Shown: positions 8,755 through 18,249, counted from the first letter of the stretch. The stretch is 64,000 nucleotides of DNA from Pseudoduganella albidiflava (GCF_004322755.1 NZ_CP036401.1:2108001-2172000), one strand, 5' to 3'. Program-made: numbers and translations. The notes: generated by a model not told the origin, from the letters alone.

Positions 8755-9777
8755 ATGACGTTTGTTAAATTGGTACTAGCGGCCGCGCTGCTGGCGGGCA
8801 CCGCCGGTGCCCAGGCCGCGCAGATAGGCGTGCACGATCCGGTGATGGCCAAGGACGGCAACACTTACTACGTGTTCTCCACCGGCCCGGGCATCACGTT
8901 CTACAGCTCGAAGGACATGAAGAACTGGCGTCCGGAAGGCCGCGTGTTCGCCAAGGACCCGGTGTGGGCGAAGAAGGCCGCACCATCGTTCGACGGGCAT
9001 ATCTGGGCGCCGGACATCGTGCAGCGCAACGGCAAGTTCTACCTGTACTACTCGGTGTCGGGCTTCGGCAAGAACACCTCGGGCATGGGTGTGACCGTCA
9101 ACAAGACGCTGGACCCGCGCTCGCCCGACTACAAGTGGGAAGACCAGGGCATGGTGATCCAGTCCGTGCCGGGCCGCGACCTGTGGAATGCGATCGACCC
9201 GGCCGTCATCGCCGACGAGCAGGGCAACGGCTGGATGTCGTTCGGCTCGTTCTGGACGGGCCTGAAGCTGTTCAAGCTGAACGCCGACTGGACCAAACCG
9301 GCCGAGCCGCAGGAATGGCATACCATCGCGCGGCGCGAGCGCCCCGCGTTCGAGCCCGACGAATCGGCCGCGCCGGCGGAAATCGAGGCGCCGTTCATCT
9401 TCCGCAAGAACGGCTATTACTACCTGTTCGCGTCGTGGGGCCTGTGCTGCCAGAAGGCCAAGAGCACGTACCACGTCGTGGTCGGCCGCTCGAAGACCGT
9501 GACCGGGCCCTACCTGGACAAGGATGGCAAGGACATGGCCAAGGGCGGCGGCTCGATCGTCATCCAGGGCAACCGCGAGTGGGTGGGCCTGGGCCACAAC
9601 AGCGCCTACACCTTCGACGGCCGCGACGTGCTCGTGCTGCACGCCTATGAAACGGGCGACGACTACCGGCAGAAGCTGAAGGTGCTGGACATGAAGTGGG
9701 ACGCCGCCGGCTGGCCGGTCGTCGACCCGGCACAGTTGAACAGCTACCAGAGCGTGCTGCTGCCGGCCGCGAAGTAA
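8755..9777 (+). CDS. GH43 arabinan-active glycosidase, secreted
   Basis: A 340-residue protein with a signal peptide (cleavage near 'AQAAQ') and one GH43 domain. Motifs are 'GVHDPVMAKDG' (Asp base), 'NAIDPAVIADE' (second Asp) and 'EIEAPFIFRKNG' (acid Glu), with the cysteine-containing 'WGLCCQKAKSTY' and late 'GLGHNSAYTF' segments common in endo-arabinanases. The ATG at 8755 has GGAG about 5 bases upstream; an in-frame ATG at 8743 is less likely. It ends the first glycosidase cassette and is followed by a repeat element. The exact activity (endo-arabinanase or exo-arabinofuranosidase) cannot be fixed from sequence alone. Confidence 0.9.
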   Translation: MTFVKLVLAAALLAGTAGAQAAQIGVHDPVMAKDGNTYYVFSTGPGITFYSSKDMKNWRPEGRVFAKDPVWAKKAAPSFDGHIWAPDIVQRNGKFYLYYSVSGFGKNTSGMGVTVNKTLDPRSPDYKWEDQGMVIQSVPGRDLWNAIDPAVIADEQGNGWMSFGSFWTGLKLFKLNADWTKPAEPQEWHTIARRERPAFEPDESAAPAEIEAPFIFRKNGYYYLFASWGLCCQKAKSTYHVVVGRSKTVTGPYLDKDGKDMAKGGGSIVIQGNREWVGLGHNSAYTFDGRDVLVLHAYETGDDYRQKLKVLDMKWDAAGWPVVDPAQLNSYQSVLLPAAK

Positions 9778-9791
9778 CCACCGCTGAGCCC

Positions 9792-9945
9792 GTGTCATGG
9801 TGCCTGGAGGAGTACCGCCTTGCAAGGTGGTACCGTTTCGCCGGCGTGGAGCAGTGCTCCACGAAACCCCGGCTCCACCCCCCTGACACGAGCACGGCGG
9901 TAATCGATTGCTGAGGCCGTGTCATGGTGCCTGACCCCCTGACAC
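9792..9945. repeat. Family A modular palindromic repeat, copy A2 (inverted relative to A1)
   Basis: This fills the gap between the GH43 and GH127 genes. The full unit runs from GTGTCA (9792) to TGACAC (9889) and contains a near-perfect 22-bp palindrome (9812-9833, half-site GTACCGCCTTG) and the perfect GTGGAGCA-G-TGCTCCAC hairpin (9846-9862). The solo unit is at 9919-9945. On the minus strand the module order matches copy A1. The internal palindromes differ from A1 at several bases but stay largely self-complementary. Confidence 0.85.
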
Positions 9946-9967
9946 GAGCTGAACCGTAAGGAAAATC

Positions 9968-12325
9968 ATGCTCACTCTCCGCCACCTCGCCCTCGCCGCC
10001 GCCCTCTGCGCTTCGAGCGCCACCCAGGCCGCCGATCTCTTCCCATTGCGCGACGTCCGCCTGGCGCCGGGCCTGTTCCTGGAAGCCCAGCAGACCGACC
10101 TGCGCTACCTGATGGCGCTCGATCCGGATCGCCTGCTGGCGCCGTTCCGCCGCGAGGCGGGCTTGCCGGCGGTGAAGCAGTCGTACGGCAACTGGGAATC
10201 CAGCGGCCTGGATGGGCACATGGGCGGGCATTACCTGACGGCGCTGGCGCTGATGCATGCGTCGACCGGCGACCCGCAGGTGAAGGAGCGCCTGGACTAC
10301 TTCGTGCGCGAGCTGAAACGCTGCCAGGATGCCGGCGGCGACGGCTACCTGGGCGGCGTGCCGGGCGGGAAGGAAGCGCTGGACAGGATCGCCAGGGGCG
10401 AGCTGCACGCGGATAATTTCTCCGTCAACGGCAAGTGGGTGCCCTGGTACAACCTGCACAAGACCTTTGCCGGCCTGCGCGATGCGTACCGGATCGGCGG
10501 CAACCAGCAGGCGAAAACGATGCTGGTCGCCTACGCGGACTGGGCGCTGGCCCTGACGGCGAAGCTGTCCGACACGCAGATGCAGGCCATGCTGCGCGCG
10601 GAGCACGGCGGCATGAACGAAGTGCTGGCCGACGTGGCCGAGATCACCGGCGACAGCAAGTACCTGGAGCTGGCGAAACGCTTCTCGCACCGCGCCGTGT
10701 TCGATCCCCTGGCGCAGGGGAAGGACCAGCTGACCGGCCTGCACGCCAATACGCAGATCCCGAAAGTGATCGGCTTCGAGCGCGTCGGCACGCTGGCCAA
10801 CGACCGGAGCATGCGCGACGCGGCACGCTTCTTCTGGCAGACCGTGGTCGACAACCGCAGCGTGGCGATCGGCGGCAACAGCGTGCGCGAGCACTTCCAC
10901 GACCACAAGGACTTCGGTCCGATGATCGACGACGTGGAAGGTCCGGAAACCTGCAACACGTACAACATGCTCAAGCTCACCGAGCTGCTGTTCGCCGACA
11001 AGCCGCAATCGCGCTACGGCGACTACTACGAGCGGGCGCTGTACAACCACATCCTGTCGTCGCAGCATCCGCAGACGGGCGGCTTCGTGTACTTCACGCC
11101 GATGCGCCCGAACCACTACCGCGTGTATTCGCAGGTGGACAAGGGCATGTGGTGCTGCGTCGGCTCCGGCATCGAAAGCCATGCCAAGTACGGGCAGTTC
11201 ATCTACGCGAAAGAGGCGGATGCGCTGTTCGTCAACCTGTTCATTCCGTCCGAGCTGGCGTGGGCCGAGAAGAACGTGCGCATCACGCAGGCCACCAGCT
11301 TCCCGGATGAGGAAAGCACCCGCATCACCGTGCACGGCACCGGCAAGTTTGCGATGAAACTGCGCCATCCCGCCTGGGTGGCAAGCGGTGCACTGAAGGT
11401 GAAGGTGAACGGCAGGCCCGTGAAGGCCGTGGCCGGCACGGACGGCTACGTGAGCATCGACCGCGAATGGCGCGACGGCGACACGGTCGAGCTGAAGCTG
11501 CCGATGACGACCCGCCTTGAGCAGATGCCGGACAAGTCGAACTGGTACGCGGTGCTGCACGGGCCGATCGTGCTGGCCGCGAAGACCGCGCCGATCCTGG
11601 ACGAAAAATTCAGGGACGAGAAGCTGAACGTGCAGGCCGACGATTCGCGCATGGGCCACATCGCCAAGGGCGAGATCTGCCCGCTGGGCGCCGCGCCGAT
11701 GCTCGTCTCCGATGCGAAGGATTTCACCAGCAAGATCAAGCCGGTGAAAGGCCAGCCGCTGACATTCACGGCGCCGGACCTGATCCGCGGGCAAGGTAAC
11801 GCGGCCCAGCTCAAGCTGGTGCCGTTCTTCCGCCTGCACGACGCGCGCTACACGATGTACTGGCAGCGCTCCACGCCGTCCGGCTATGCGGCGCTGCAGG
11901 AACAGACCGCGCAGGAGGAAAAGGAACGCCTGGCGCTGAATGCCCGCACCATCGACCAGGTGGCGCCGGGCGAGCAGCAGCCCGAGTCGGACCATGGCTT
12001 CAAGGGGGAGGGCGCGGATGCCGGCATCCACGCCGGCCGCCACTGGCGCCACGCCACCGGCTGGTTCAGCTACGTGTTGAACAACCCGAAAGGAGAGGCG
12101 AAAATCCTGCGCCTGACGTTCGCCTCCGCCGATGCCGGCCGCAGGTTCGACATCGTCGTCGGCGGCAAGCCGCTGGCGGCGCTGGAACTGAAAAGAGAGG
12201 ACAGCGAGTTCTATACCCGCGATTTCGCGCTGCCGGAAGGCCTGGGCAAGAAGGTCGAACTGAAATTCGTCGCGCAACCCGGTTCGATCGCCGGTGGCCT
12301 GTACGGATTACGGCTGCTGCGATAA
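9968..12325 (+). CDS. GH127/GH146-type beta-L-arabinofuranosidase (DUF1680 fold)
   Basis: A 785-residue exported protein with a signal peptide (cleavage near 'ATQAA-DLF'). Residues about 25-530 form the (alpha/alpha)6 barrel typical of GH127/146. The zinc site is visible as 'GPETCNTYNM' (Glu327, Cys329) and 'MWCCVGSGIESH' (Cys396, Cys397); one cysteine of the CC pair is the nucleophile in characterised members. The region after about residue 640 resembles the beta-sandwich tail of many DUF1680 proteins. It would release beta-L-arabinofuranose from hydroxyproline-rich glycoproteins or pectic side chains, complementing the alpha-specific GH43 and GH51 enzymes. AAGGA lies just before the ATG. 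Confidence 0.92.
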   Translation: MLTLRHLALAAALCASSATQAADLFPLRDVRLAPGLFLEAQQTDLRYLMALDPDRLLAPFRREAGLPAVKQSYGNWESSGLDGHMGGHYLTALALMHASTGDPQVKERLDYFVRELKRCQDAGGDGYLGGVPGGKEALDRIARGELHADNFSVNGKWVPWYNLHKTFAGLRDAYRIGGNQQAKTMLVAYADWALALTAKLSDTQMQAMLRAEHGGMNEVLADVAEITGDSKYLELAKRFSHRAVFDPLAQGKDQLTGLHANTQIPKVIGFERVGTLANDRSMRDAARFFWQTVVDNRSVAIGGNSVREHFHDHKDFGPMIDDVEGPETCNTYNMLKLTELLFADKPQSRYGDYYERALYNHILSSQHPQTGGFVYFTPMRPNHYRVYSQVDKGMWCCVGSGIESHAKYGQFIYAKEADALFVNLFIPSELAWAEKNVRITQATSFPDEESTRITVHGTGKFAMKLRHPAWVASGALKVKVNGRPVKAVAGTDGYVSIDREWRDGDTVELKLPMTTRLEQMPDKSNWYAVLHGPIVLAAKTAPILDEKFRDEKLNVQADDSRMGHIAKGEICPLGAAPMLVSDAKDFTSKIKPVKGQPLTFTAPDLIRGQGNAAQLKLVPFFRLHDARYTMYWQRSTPSGYAALQEQTAQEEKERLALNARTIDQVAPGEQQPESDHGFKGEGADAGIHAGRHWRHATGWFSYVLNNPKGEAKILRLTFASADAGRRFDIVVGGKPLAALELKREDSEFYTRDFALPEGLGKKVELKFVAQPGSIAGGLYGLRLLR

Positions 12326-12404
12326 CAAAAAAGATATGGCAGTCTGTTAAAAATATATTGGTTCGGCATGGCAAATTCTTCTACCATAGCCGCAAAAGAA
12401 TAAT

Positions 12405-12426
12405 TGCAACCAATTCATTTGTTGCA
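12405..12426. promoter_or_regulatory. Putative operator upstream of the ABC importer operon
   Basis: In the 142-base gap before the binding-protein gene, an AT-rich stretch contains the inverted repeat TGCAAC (12405-12410) / GTTGCA (12421-12426) with a 10-base spacer. Size and spacing would suit a LysR- or LacI-type protein; the island encodes a LysR regulator at 19307. No clear -35/-10 pair is apparent. Assignment is tentative. Confidence 0.35.
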
Positions 12427-12467
12427 CCCGCAAATTGAATCAGCAACATCACAGCACGGAGACACGC

Positions 12468-13430
12468 ATGACTGTACAGCGCAGGACTTTCATCGCCGCA
12501 GCGGCATTCGCCCTGGCCGGCGCCGCCTTCCCCGCCATGGCGGCCAAACCCCTCGTGATGGGCTTCTCGCAGGTCGGCGCCGAATCCGAGTGGCGCACCG
12601 CGAATACCGTTTCCGTCAAGGATGCGGCCAAGAAGGCCGGCATCAACCTGAAGTTCGCCGATGCGCAGCAGCGCCAGGAAAACCAGGTCAAGGCGATCCG
12701 CTCCTTCATCGCCCAGAAAGTGGACGTGATCGCGTTCTCGCCGGTGGTGGAATCGGGCTGGGACACCGTGCTGCGCGAAGCCAAGGCCGCCAACATCCCC
12801 GTGATCCTGACCGACCGCGACGTGAACGTGGCCGACAAGTCGCTGTACGTGACGCTGATCGGTTCCGACTTCGTCGAGGAAGGCCGCCGCGCCGGCCGCT
12901 GGCTGAACGAATACGCCAAGAAGCAGCCGGGCAAGACCTTCAATGTGGTGGAGCTGCAGGGCACCGTGGGTTCGGCGCCGGCGATCGACCGCAAGACCGG
13001 TTTCGAGGAAGTCACCAAGGGCAATGCGCAATTGAAGATGCTGCGCACGCAGACCGCCGAATTCACCCGCGCCAAGGGCAAGGAAGTGATGGAAGCGTTC
13101 CTGAAGGCGCACGGCAAGAACATCAACGTGCTGTACGCGCACAACGACGACATGGCGATCGGCGCGATCCAGGCCATCGAGGAAGCGGGCCTGAAACCGG
13201 GCAAGGATATCGTCATCGTCTCCGTCGACGGCGTGCGCGGCGCGTTCGAAGCCATGATCCAGGGCAAGCTGAACGTGACGGTGGAATGCAATCCGCTGCT
13301 TGGTCCGCTGCTGATGCAGACCGCCAAGGATGTCAAGGCCGGCAAGCAGGTGCCCAAGCGCCTGGTCGTCGAGGAGCGCGTGTTCCCCGCCGAAGTCGCG
13401 CTGAAAGAATTCCCGAACCGTAAATACTGA
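12468..13430 (+). CDS. Sugar ABC transporter periplasmic binding protein (YtfQ-like)
   Basis: A 320-residue periplasmic-binding-protein type 1 family member. It starts with 'MTVQRRTF', a twin-Arg-containing leader with cleavage near 'AMAAKP', and contains 'GFSQVGAESEWRTAN', 'DVIAFSPVVESGWD' and 'ILTDRDVNV', which are characteristic of the YtfQ furanose-binding group. It should deliver a pentose or furanose to the ATPase and permeases encoded next. Here L-arabinose, perhaps in furanose form, is the likely ligand (inference). ATG 12468 is preceded by GGAG. The stop overlaps the ATPase start by one base. Confidence 0.9.
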   Translation: MTVQRRTFIAAAAFALAGAAFPAMAAKPLVMGFSQVGAESEWRTANTVSVKDAAKKAGINLKFADAQQRQENQVKAIRSFIAQKVDVIAFSPVVESGWDTVLREAKAANIPVILTDRDVNVADKSLYVTLIGSDFVEEGRRAGRWLNEYAKKQPGKTFNVVELQGTVGSAPAIDRKTGFEEVTKGNAQLKMLRTQTAEFTRAKGKEVMEAFLKAHGKNINVLYAHNDDMAIGAIQAIEEAGLKPGKDIVIVSVDGVRGAFEAMIQGKLNVTVECNPLLGPLLMQTAKDVKAGKQVPKRLVVEERVFPAEVALKEFPNRKY

Positions 13431-14980
13431 TGTCGGCGGCAGGCATGGCGGCTGACCGCGCGCCGGTACTGGAACTGACCGGCATCCACAAATCGTTCCC
13501 CGGCGTGAAGGCGCTGTCCAACGCCGGCCTGCGCCTGTATCCGGGCGAGGTGCACACGCTGATGGGCCAGAACGGCGCTGGCAAGTCCACGCTGATCAAG
13601 GTGCTGACGGGGGTGTACACGCCGGACGAGGGCACGATGGTGCTCGACGGCCAGCCGATCCGGCCAGACTCCACGCTGGAGGCCCAGGAACTGGGCATCT
13701 CCACCGTGTACCAGGAAGTCAACCTGTGCCCTAACCTGTCGGTCGCGGAAAACATCTTCATCGGCCGCTATCCGCGCAGCTGGTTCGGCGTCGACTGGAA
13801 AGCCATGCGCGACCAGGCGGCCACCATGCTGCGCCAGCTGGAAGTGGACATCGACGTGACGCAGCCGCTGGCGCGCTATTCGCTGGCGATCCAGCAGATG
13901 GTGGCGATCTCGCGCGCACTGAACACGTCCGCGAAAGTGCTGATCCTCGACGAGCCGACCTCCAGTCTCGACGAGGCGGAAGTGCAGCTGCTGTTCCGCG
14001 TGCTGCGCCGCCTGCGCGGGGAGGGCATGGCGATCCTGTTCGTCACGCACTTCCTGGACCAGACCTACGCGATTTCCGACCGCATCACCGTGATGCGCAA
14101 CGGCGAACGGGAAGGCGAGTATCCGGCCAGCGAGCTGTCCCGCCTGGCGCTGGTGAACAAGATGATCGGCGCGCCGGCCCAGCAGGCCGAGGAAGCGGCG
14201 CCGAGCGCGCAGCAGGCTCAAGGCGGCGCGCCGATGACGACGCTGTTGACCATGAATGGCCTGGGCCGCCGCGGCGCCCTGAAGCCGGTCGACGCGGAAG
14301 TGAAGCAGGGCGAGGTGCTCGGCCTGGTCGGCCTGCTCGGCTCCGGCCGCACGGAACTGGCGCGCCTGCTGTTCGGCGCCGACAAGGCCGATACGGGCAG
14401 CATCACGATCGGCGGCAAGAGCGGCCGCTTCGACACGCCGCGCGACGCCATCGCCGCCGGCATCGGCTTCTGCTCGGAAGACCGCAAGCACGAAGGCGCG
14501 ATCCTGTCGCTGTCGGTGCGGGAAAACCTGATCCTGGCGATGCAGGCGCGGGCCGGCGTGATGCGCGCGATCCCGATGAAGCTGCAGCAGGAGATCGCCG
14601 AGAACTACGTGAAATGGCTGGGCATCAAGACGGCCAGCATCGAGACCCCGATCGGCACGCTGTCCGGCGGCAACCAGCAGAAAGTCTTGCTGGCGCGCTG
14701 GCTGGCCACCGATCCGAAGCTGATGATCCTCGACGAACCCACGCGCGGCATCGACGTGCGCGCCAAGGGCGAGATCATGGATTACGTGACCACGCTGTGC
14801 AAGACAGGCATGTCGGTGCTGTTCATCTCGTCCGAACTGCCGGAGGTGCTGCGCTGCAGCGACCGCATGGTGGTGCTGCGCGACCGCGAGAAGTGCGGCG
14901 AGTACGTGCGCGGCGACCTGGACGACCAGACCGTGCTGCAGGTGATCGCGGGAGAGGAAGTGGAAGGAATTCGCGCATGA
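13430..14980 (+). CDS. Sugar ABC transporter ATP-binding protein, double domain (YtfR-like)
   Basis: A 516-residue protein with two fused ABC domains, as usual for CUT2 sugar importers. The first has Walker A 'GQNGAGKST', a degenerate signature ('RYSLAIQQ') and Walker B 'VLILDEPTSSLD'. The second has the relaxed Walker A 'GLLGSGRTE', signature 'LSGGNQQK' and Walker B 'LMILDEPTRGID'. A Gln/Ala-rich linker at about residues 245-265 separates the halves. Start ATG overlaps the upstream stop (TGATG) and the stop overlaps the next start (ATGA), so the operon is translationally coupled. It energises import at the inner membrane. Confidence 0.95.
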   Translation: MSAAGMAADRAPVLELTGIHKSFPGVKALSNAGLRLYPGEVHTLMGQNGAGKSTLIKVLTGVYTPDEGTMVLDGQPIRPDSTLEAQELGISTVYQEVNLCPNLSVAENIFIGRYPRSWFGVDWKAMRDQAATMLRQLEVDIDVTQPLARYSLAIQQMVAISRALNTSAKVLILDEPTSSLDEAEVQLLFRVLRRLRGEGMAILFVTHFLDQTYAISDRITVMRNGEREGEYPASELSRLALVNKMIGAPAQQAEEAAPSAQQAQGGAPMTTLLTMNGLGRRGALKPVDAEVKQGEVLGLVGLLGSGRTELARLLFGADKADTGSITIGGKSGRFDTPRDAIAAGIGFCSEDRKHEGAILSLSVRENLILAMQARAGVMRAIPMKLQQEIAENYVKWLGIKTASIETPIGTLSGGNQQKVLLARWLATDPKLMILDEPTRGIDVRAKGEIMDYVTTLCKTGMSVLFISSELPEVLRCSDRMVVLRDREKCGEYVRGDLDDQTVLQVIAGEEVEGIRA

Positions 14981-16089
14981 CGCAAGCAAACATGGCGCCG
15001 CCGGCGCCCGCGCCGGGACCGTCCGGCGCATCCGGCCCATCGACCCCTCCTGCAGCCACGAAAGCCGCACCAGCCAGGGCTTCGCTGCTGTCGCATTCGC
15101 TGGCCAAGCCGATCCTGGCGCTGGCGGCCCTGCTGGTGCTGGACATCATCTTCATTCCCGGCTTCCTGAGCCTGGAGATCAAGGATGGCCACCTGTATGG
15201 TCCGCTGATCGACATCCTGAACCGCGCCGCGCCGCTGATGCTGGCGGCGCTGGGCATGACGCTGGTGATCGCCACGCGCGGCATCGATATCTCGGTAGGG
15301 GCGGTGGTAGCGCTCTCCGGCACCGTGGCCGCGATGCTGATCGGCGGCACGATGGTCATCAACAACGGCCAGCCCGAGTACGTGGCGAACACGCCGATGC
15401 CGTTGGCGCTGGCCGCCGCGCTCGGCATCGCGATCCTGTGCGGCGCCTGGAACGGCGTGCTGGTGGCCGGCCTGAAGCTGCAGCCGATCGTGGCCACGCT
15501 GATCCTGATGGTGGCCGGCCGCGGCCTGGCCCAGCTGTTCACGGATGGCCAGATCGTTACCGTGTACTACGAGCCGTTCTTCTTCCTCGGCAGCGGCTAC
15601 CTGCTTGGCCTGCCGTTCTCGCTGTGGGTGGTGGCGGCCGTGCTGCTGGTGGTGGGGCTGCTGCTGAAGAAGACGGCACTGGGCCTGTTCATCCAGTCGG
15701 TGGGCATCAACCCGGTGGCCGCGCGGCTGGCCGGCATCCGCACCGCCACGCTGATCTTCTTCACCTACGTGTTCTGCTCCACCTGCGCCGGCATGGCCGG
15801 CCTGATGATCAGCTCGAACATCAAGAGCGCCGATGCGAACAACGCCGGCCTGCTGCTGGAACTGGACGCCATCCTGGCCGTCACGCTGGGCGGCACGTCG
15901 CTGGCCGGCGGCAAGTTCAGCCTGGTGGGCAGCATGATCGGCGCGCTGATCATCCAGACGCTGACGTGGACCATCTACTCGCTGGGCGTGCCGCCGGAAG
16001 TGAACATGGTCGTCAAGGCGATCGTCGTATTCATCGTGTGCCTGTCGCAGTCGACGGGTTTCCAGAAGCTGTGGAAGGGCCGCAAATGA
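14977..16089 (+). CDS. Sugar ABC transporter permease (YtfT-like)
   Basis: A 370-residue CUT2-family permease (BPD_transp_2). A Pro/Ala-rich cytoplasmic N-terminus of about 40 residues is followed by roughly ten hydrophobic segments. The family landmarks 'GIDISVGAVVALSG', 'LQPIVATL' and 'ILAVTLGGTSLAGG' are present. It pairs with the second permease as a heterodimeric channel for the YtfQ/YtfR-like components. Both junctions overlap by 4 bases (ATGA), showing a compact operon. Confidence 0.93.
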   Translation: MTQANMAPPAPAPGPSGASGPSTPPAATKAAPARASLLSHSLAKPILALAALLVLDIIFIPGFLSLEIKDGHLYGPLIDILNRAAPLMLAALGMTLVIATRGIDISVGAVVALSGTVAAMLIGGTMVINNGQPEYVANTPMPLALAAALGIAILCGAWNGVLVAGLKLQPIVATLILMVAGRGLAQLFTDGQIVTVYYEPFFFLGSGYLLGLPFSLWVVAAVLLVVGLLLKKTALGLFIQSVGINPVAARLAGIRTATLIFFTYVFCSTCAGMAGLMISSNIKSADANNAGLLLELDAILAVTLGGTSLAGGKFSLVGSMIGALIIQTLTWTIYSLGVPPEVNMVVKAIVVFIVCLSQSTGFQKLWKGRK

Positions 16090-17090
16090 ACACCGCAACC
16101 ATGGGCAGCGGCGCCGCCGGCGCGGCGCGCCCCAACATCATGAGCGCACCGTGGTTCACGTCGCTCGTCACCGTGATCCTGCTGGTGGTGCTGCTGGCCG
16201 CTGGCGGCGGCGCCTACGAAGGCTTCCTGTCCGGGCAGGTGATGCTGAACCTGCTGATCGACAATGCGCACCTGCTGGTGATCGCGGTGGGCATGGGCTA
16301 TGTGATCCTGGCCGGCGGCATCGACCTGTCGGTGGGTTCCGTGCTGGCGCTGACGACGATGATCGCGGCCTGGCTGTTGAACGCCGGCTGGAACCCGCTG
16401 GCGGTGATCGCCATCGTGCTGGCCTTCGGCGCCGTGTTCGGCGCCTTCCAGGGCGCGCTGATCCACTATTTCCAGCTGCAGCCGTTCATCGTCACGCTGG
16501 CCGGCATGTTCCTGGCGCGCGGCCTGTGCTACCTGATCAGCATCGAATCGATCACCATCGAGGATCCGCTGTTCGTGGCCGCGTCGCAGACGCAGATACC
16601 CTTCATTGGCGGCTTCATCTCGCCATCGGCCGCCATCGCGCTGGCCGTGCTGGCCGTCGCCATCTGGGCCTCGCGCCGCACCGCCTTCGGCCGTGGCGTT
16701 TACGCCATCGGCGGCAACGAGCAGTCGGCATTGATGATGGGCCTGGACGTGGCGCGCACCAAGATCGGCGTGTACGCGTTTTCCGGCTTCTGCGCCGCGC
16801 TGGGCGGCGTGCTGTTCGCGTTCTACATGCTGTCCGGCTATGGCCAGCATGCGCAGGGCACCGAGCTCGATGCGATCGCCGCGGTCGTCATCGGCGGCAC
16901 CCTGCTGACCGGTGGCTACGGCTATGTGGCCGGCGCCCTGTCCGGCGTGCTGGTGCTCGGCACGATCCAGACCCTGATCGCCTTCGACGGTACCCTGAGT
17001 TCCTGGTGGACCAAGATCGTCATCGGCGGCCTGCTGTTCCTGTTCTGCGTGGTGCAACGACTGCTGTCCGCCCGCTCGCAACAATCCTGA
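16086..17090 (+). CDS. yjfF: Sugar ABC transporter permease (YjfF-like)
   Basis: A 334-residue CUT2 permease, the partner of the preceding permease. It has 'GGIDLSVGSVLALTT', 'LQPFIVTLAGMFLARG' and 'AVVIGGTLLTGGYG', with eight to ten transmembrane segments. The presence of two distinct permeases is the hallmark of the YtfQRT-YjfF class. The next GH43 gene starts 10 bases after its stop behind GAGGAG, so importer and glycosidases probably share a transcript. Confidence 0.93.
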   Translation: MNTATMGSGAAGAARPNIMSAPWFTSLVTVILLVVLLAAGGGAYEGFLSGQVMLNLLIDNAHLLVIAVGMGYVILAGGIDLSVGSVLALTTMIAAWLLNAGWNPLAVIAIVLAFGAVFGAFQGALIHYFQLQPFIVTLAGMFLARGLCYLISIESITIEDPLFVAASQTQIPFIGGFISPSAAIALAVLAVAIWASRRTAFGRGVYAIGGNEQSALMMGLDVARTKIGVYAFSGFCAALGGVLFAFYMLSGYGQHAQGTELDAIAAVVIGGTLLTGGYGYVAGALSGVLVLGTIQTLIAFDGTLSSWWTKIVIGGLLFLFCVVQRLLSARSQQS

Positions 17091-17100
17091 GGAGTTTTAG

Positions 17101-18084
17101 ATGAAGAAGCAAAGCCTCGGCGCCCTGGCGCTCGCGGTGGCGGGCGCCTGCGCGTCCGTTTGGGCCAGTTCGGCCAACGCCGGCAATCCCCTGTTCTCCG
17201 ACAAGTTCACGGCCGATCCGGCGGTTCTGGTGGACCAGGGCCGCGTCTACCTGTACGCCGGCCACGACGAAGCGCCGCCCAAGCCGGAAGGCAAGGATTT
17301 CGTGATGAACGAGTGGCTCGTGTACTCGACCTGCGACATGAAGAACTGGACCGCGCACGGTACCGCGCTGCGCTACGACGTGTTCAAGTGGGCCGGCGGC
17401 TCGGCCTGGGCCAGCGACATCACGAAGGTGGGCGGCAAGTACTACTTCTATGCGACCGTGCACGACAAAGGCACCAATGCCAAGGGCATCGGCGTGGCCG
17501 TGGCGGACAGCCCTACGGGGCCGTTCCGCGACGCCATCGGCAAGGCCCTGGTCACCAACGACATGACGAAGGAAACCGACATCGCCTGGGATGACATCGA
17601 TCCGGGCATCTTCGTCGACGACGACGGCACGCCATGGCTGTTCTGGGGCAACCAGACGCTGAAGTTCGTGAAGCTGAAGAAGAACATGATCGAGATGGCC
17701 GGCCCGATCCAGACCACCAGCCTGCCGCACTACACGGAAGCGCCGTACGTCCACAAGCGCAACGGTACCTACTACCTGTCGTACTCGCGCGAATTCCCCG
17801 AGCACACGGTGTATGCGACGGCGAAGAAGGTCACGGGCCCGTGGCACTACCGCGGCAAGATCATGGACCAGAACAAGAACACGCCGACGATCCACCAGGC
17901 GTTCGCCGAGTTCAACGGCAAGTCGTACATCATCTACCACAACGCCGAATTGCCGAATGGCGGCGAGTTCCGCCGCTCGGTGGCCGTGGAAGAGTTCAAG
18001 TACAACGCGGATGGCACGATTCCGTTCATCCCGCAGACCACCGAAGGCCCGGCGCCCAACCCGACGGCGGCCTGCAAGAAGTAA
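17101..18084 (+). CDS. GH43 family exported glycosidase, tandem copy 1
   Basis: A 327-residue exported GH43 protein with a signal peptide (cleavage near 'SANAGN'). Motifs are 'FTADPAVLVD' (Asp base), 'WDDIDPGIFVDDDG' (second Asp) and 'HYTEAPYVHKRNG' (acid Glu). The 'RVYLYAGHDEAP' opening resembles the arabinofuranosidase/xylosidase-type GH43 groups rather than the endo-arabinanases at 7191 and 8755. It has no carbohydrate-binding module. It is clearly paralogous to the next GH43 gene, with most motif residues shared. GAGGAG lies before the ATG. Confidence 0.9.
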   Translation: MKKQSLGALALAVAGACASVWASSANAGNPLFSDKFTADPAVLVDQGRVYLYAGHDEAPPKPEGKDFVMNEWLVYSTCDMKNWTAHGTALRYDVFKWAGGSAWASDITKVGGKYYFYATVHDKGTNAKGIGVAVADSPTGPFRDAIGKALVTNDMTKETDIAWDDIDPGIFVDDDGTPWLFWGNQTLKFVKLKKNMIEMAGPIQTTSLPHYTEAPYVHKRNGTYYLSYSREFPEHTVYATAKKVTGPWHYRGKIMDQNKNTPTIHQAFAEFNGKSYIIYHNAELPNGGEFRRSVAVEEFKYNADGTIPFIPQTTEGPAPNPTAACKK

Positions 18085-18137
18085 CCGCGCGATCTCGCTC
18101 GCAGCGAAAGTCTGGATACACCCCAACGGCAGATGCC

Positions 18138-18164
18138 GGGGTCAGACCCGACGGGTCTGACCCC
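18138..18164. repeat. Family B solo palindrome, copy B1
   Basis: A 27-base perfect palindrome between the tandem GH43 genes: arm GGGGTCAGACCCG, one central A, and the complementary arm. These are the outer arms of the longer family B elements joined without the internal core. No U-tract follows on either strand, so it is not a canonical terminator. Confidence 0.8.
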
Positions 18165-18249
18165 AGTCTCCGCATCCGGGGTTGATCTGAATGGCATCGT
18201 GGCCGGCGGGTATTTACCTCAGAAAACGACGTTCTGGATTGGAGACACC

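Noticed and set aside
3402..9945. Repeats considered as a CRISPR array
   Set aside because: Copies are far apart, differ in orientation, and have no regular spacers or cas genes nearby.
18138..18164. 27-base palindrome considered as a rho-independent terminator
   Set aside because: There is no T-run on either side, and the same arms recur as borders of longer repeats.
18133..18249. N-terminal extension of the second tandem GH43 protein
   Set aside because: It is translated repeat sequence; a good ribosome-binding site and signal peptide begin at 18250.
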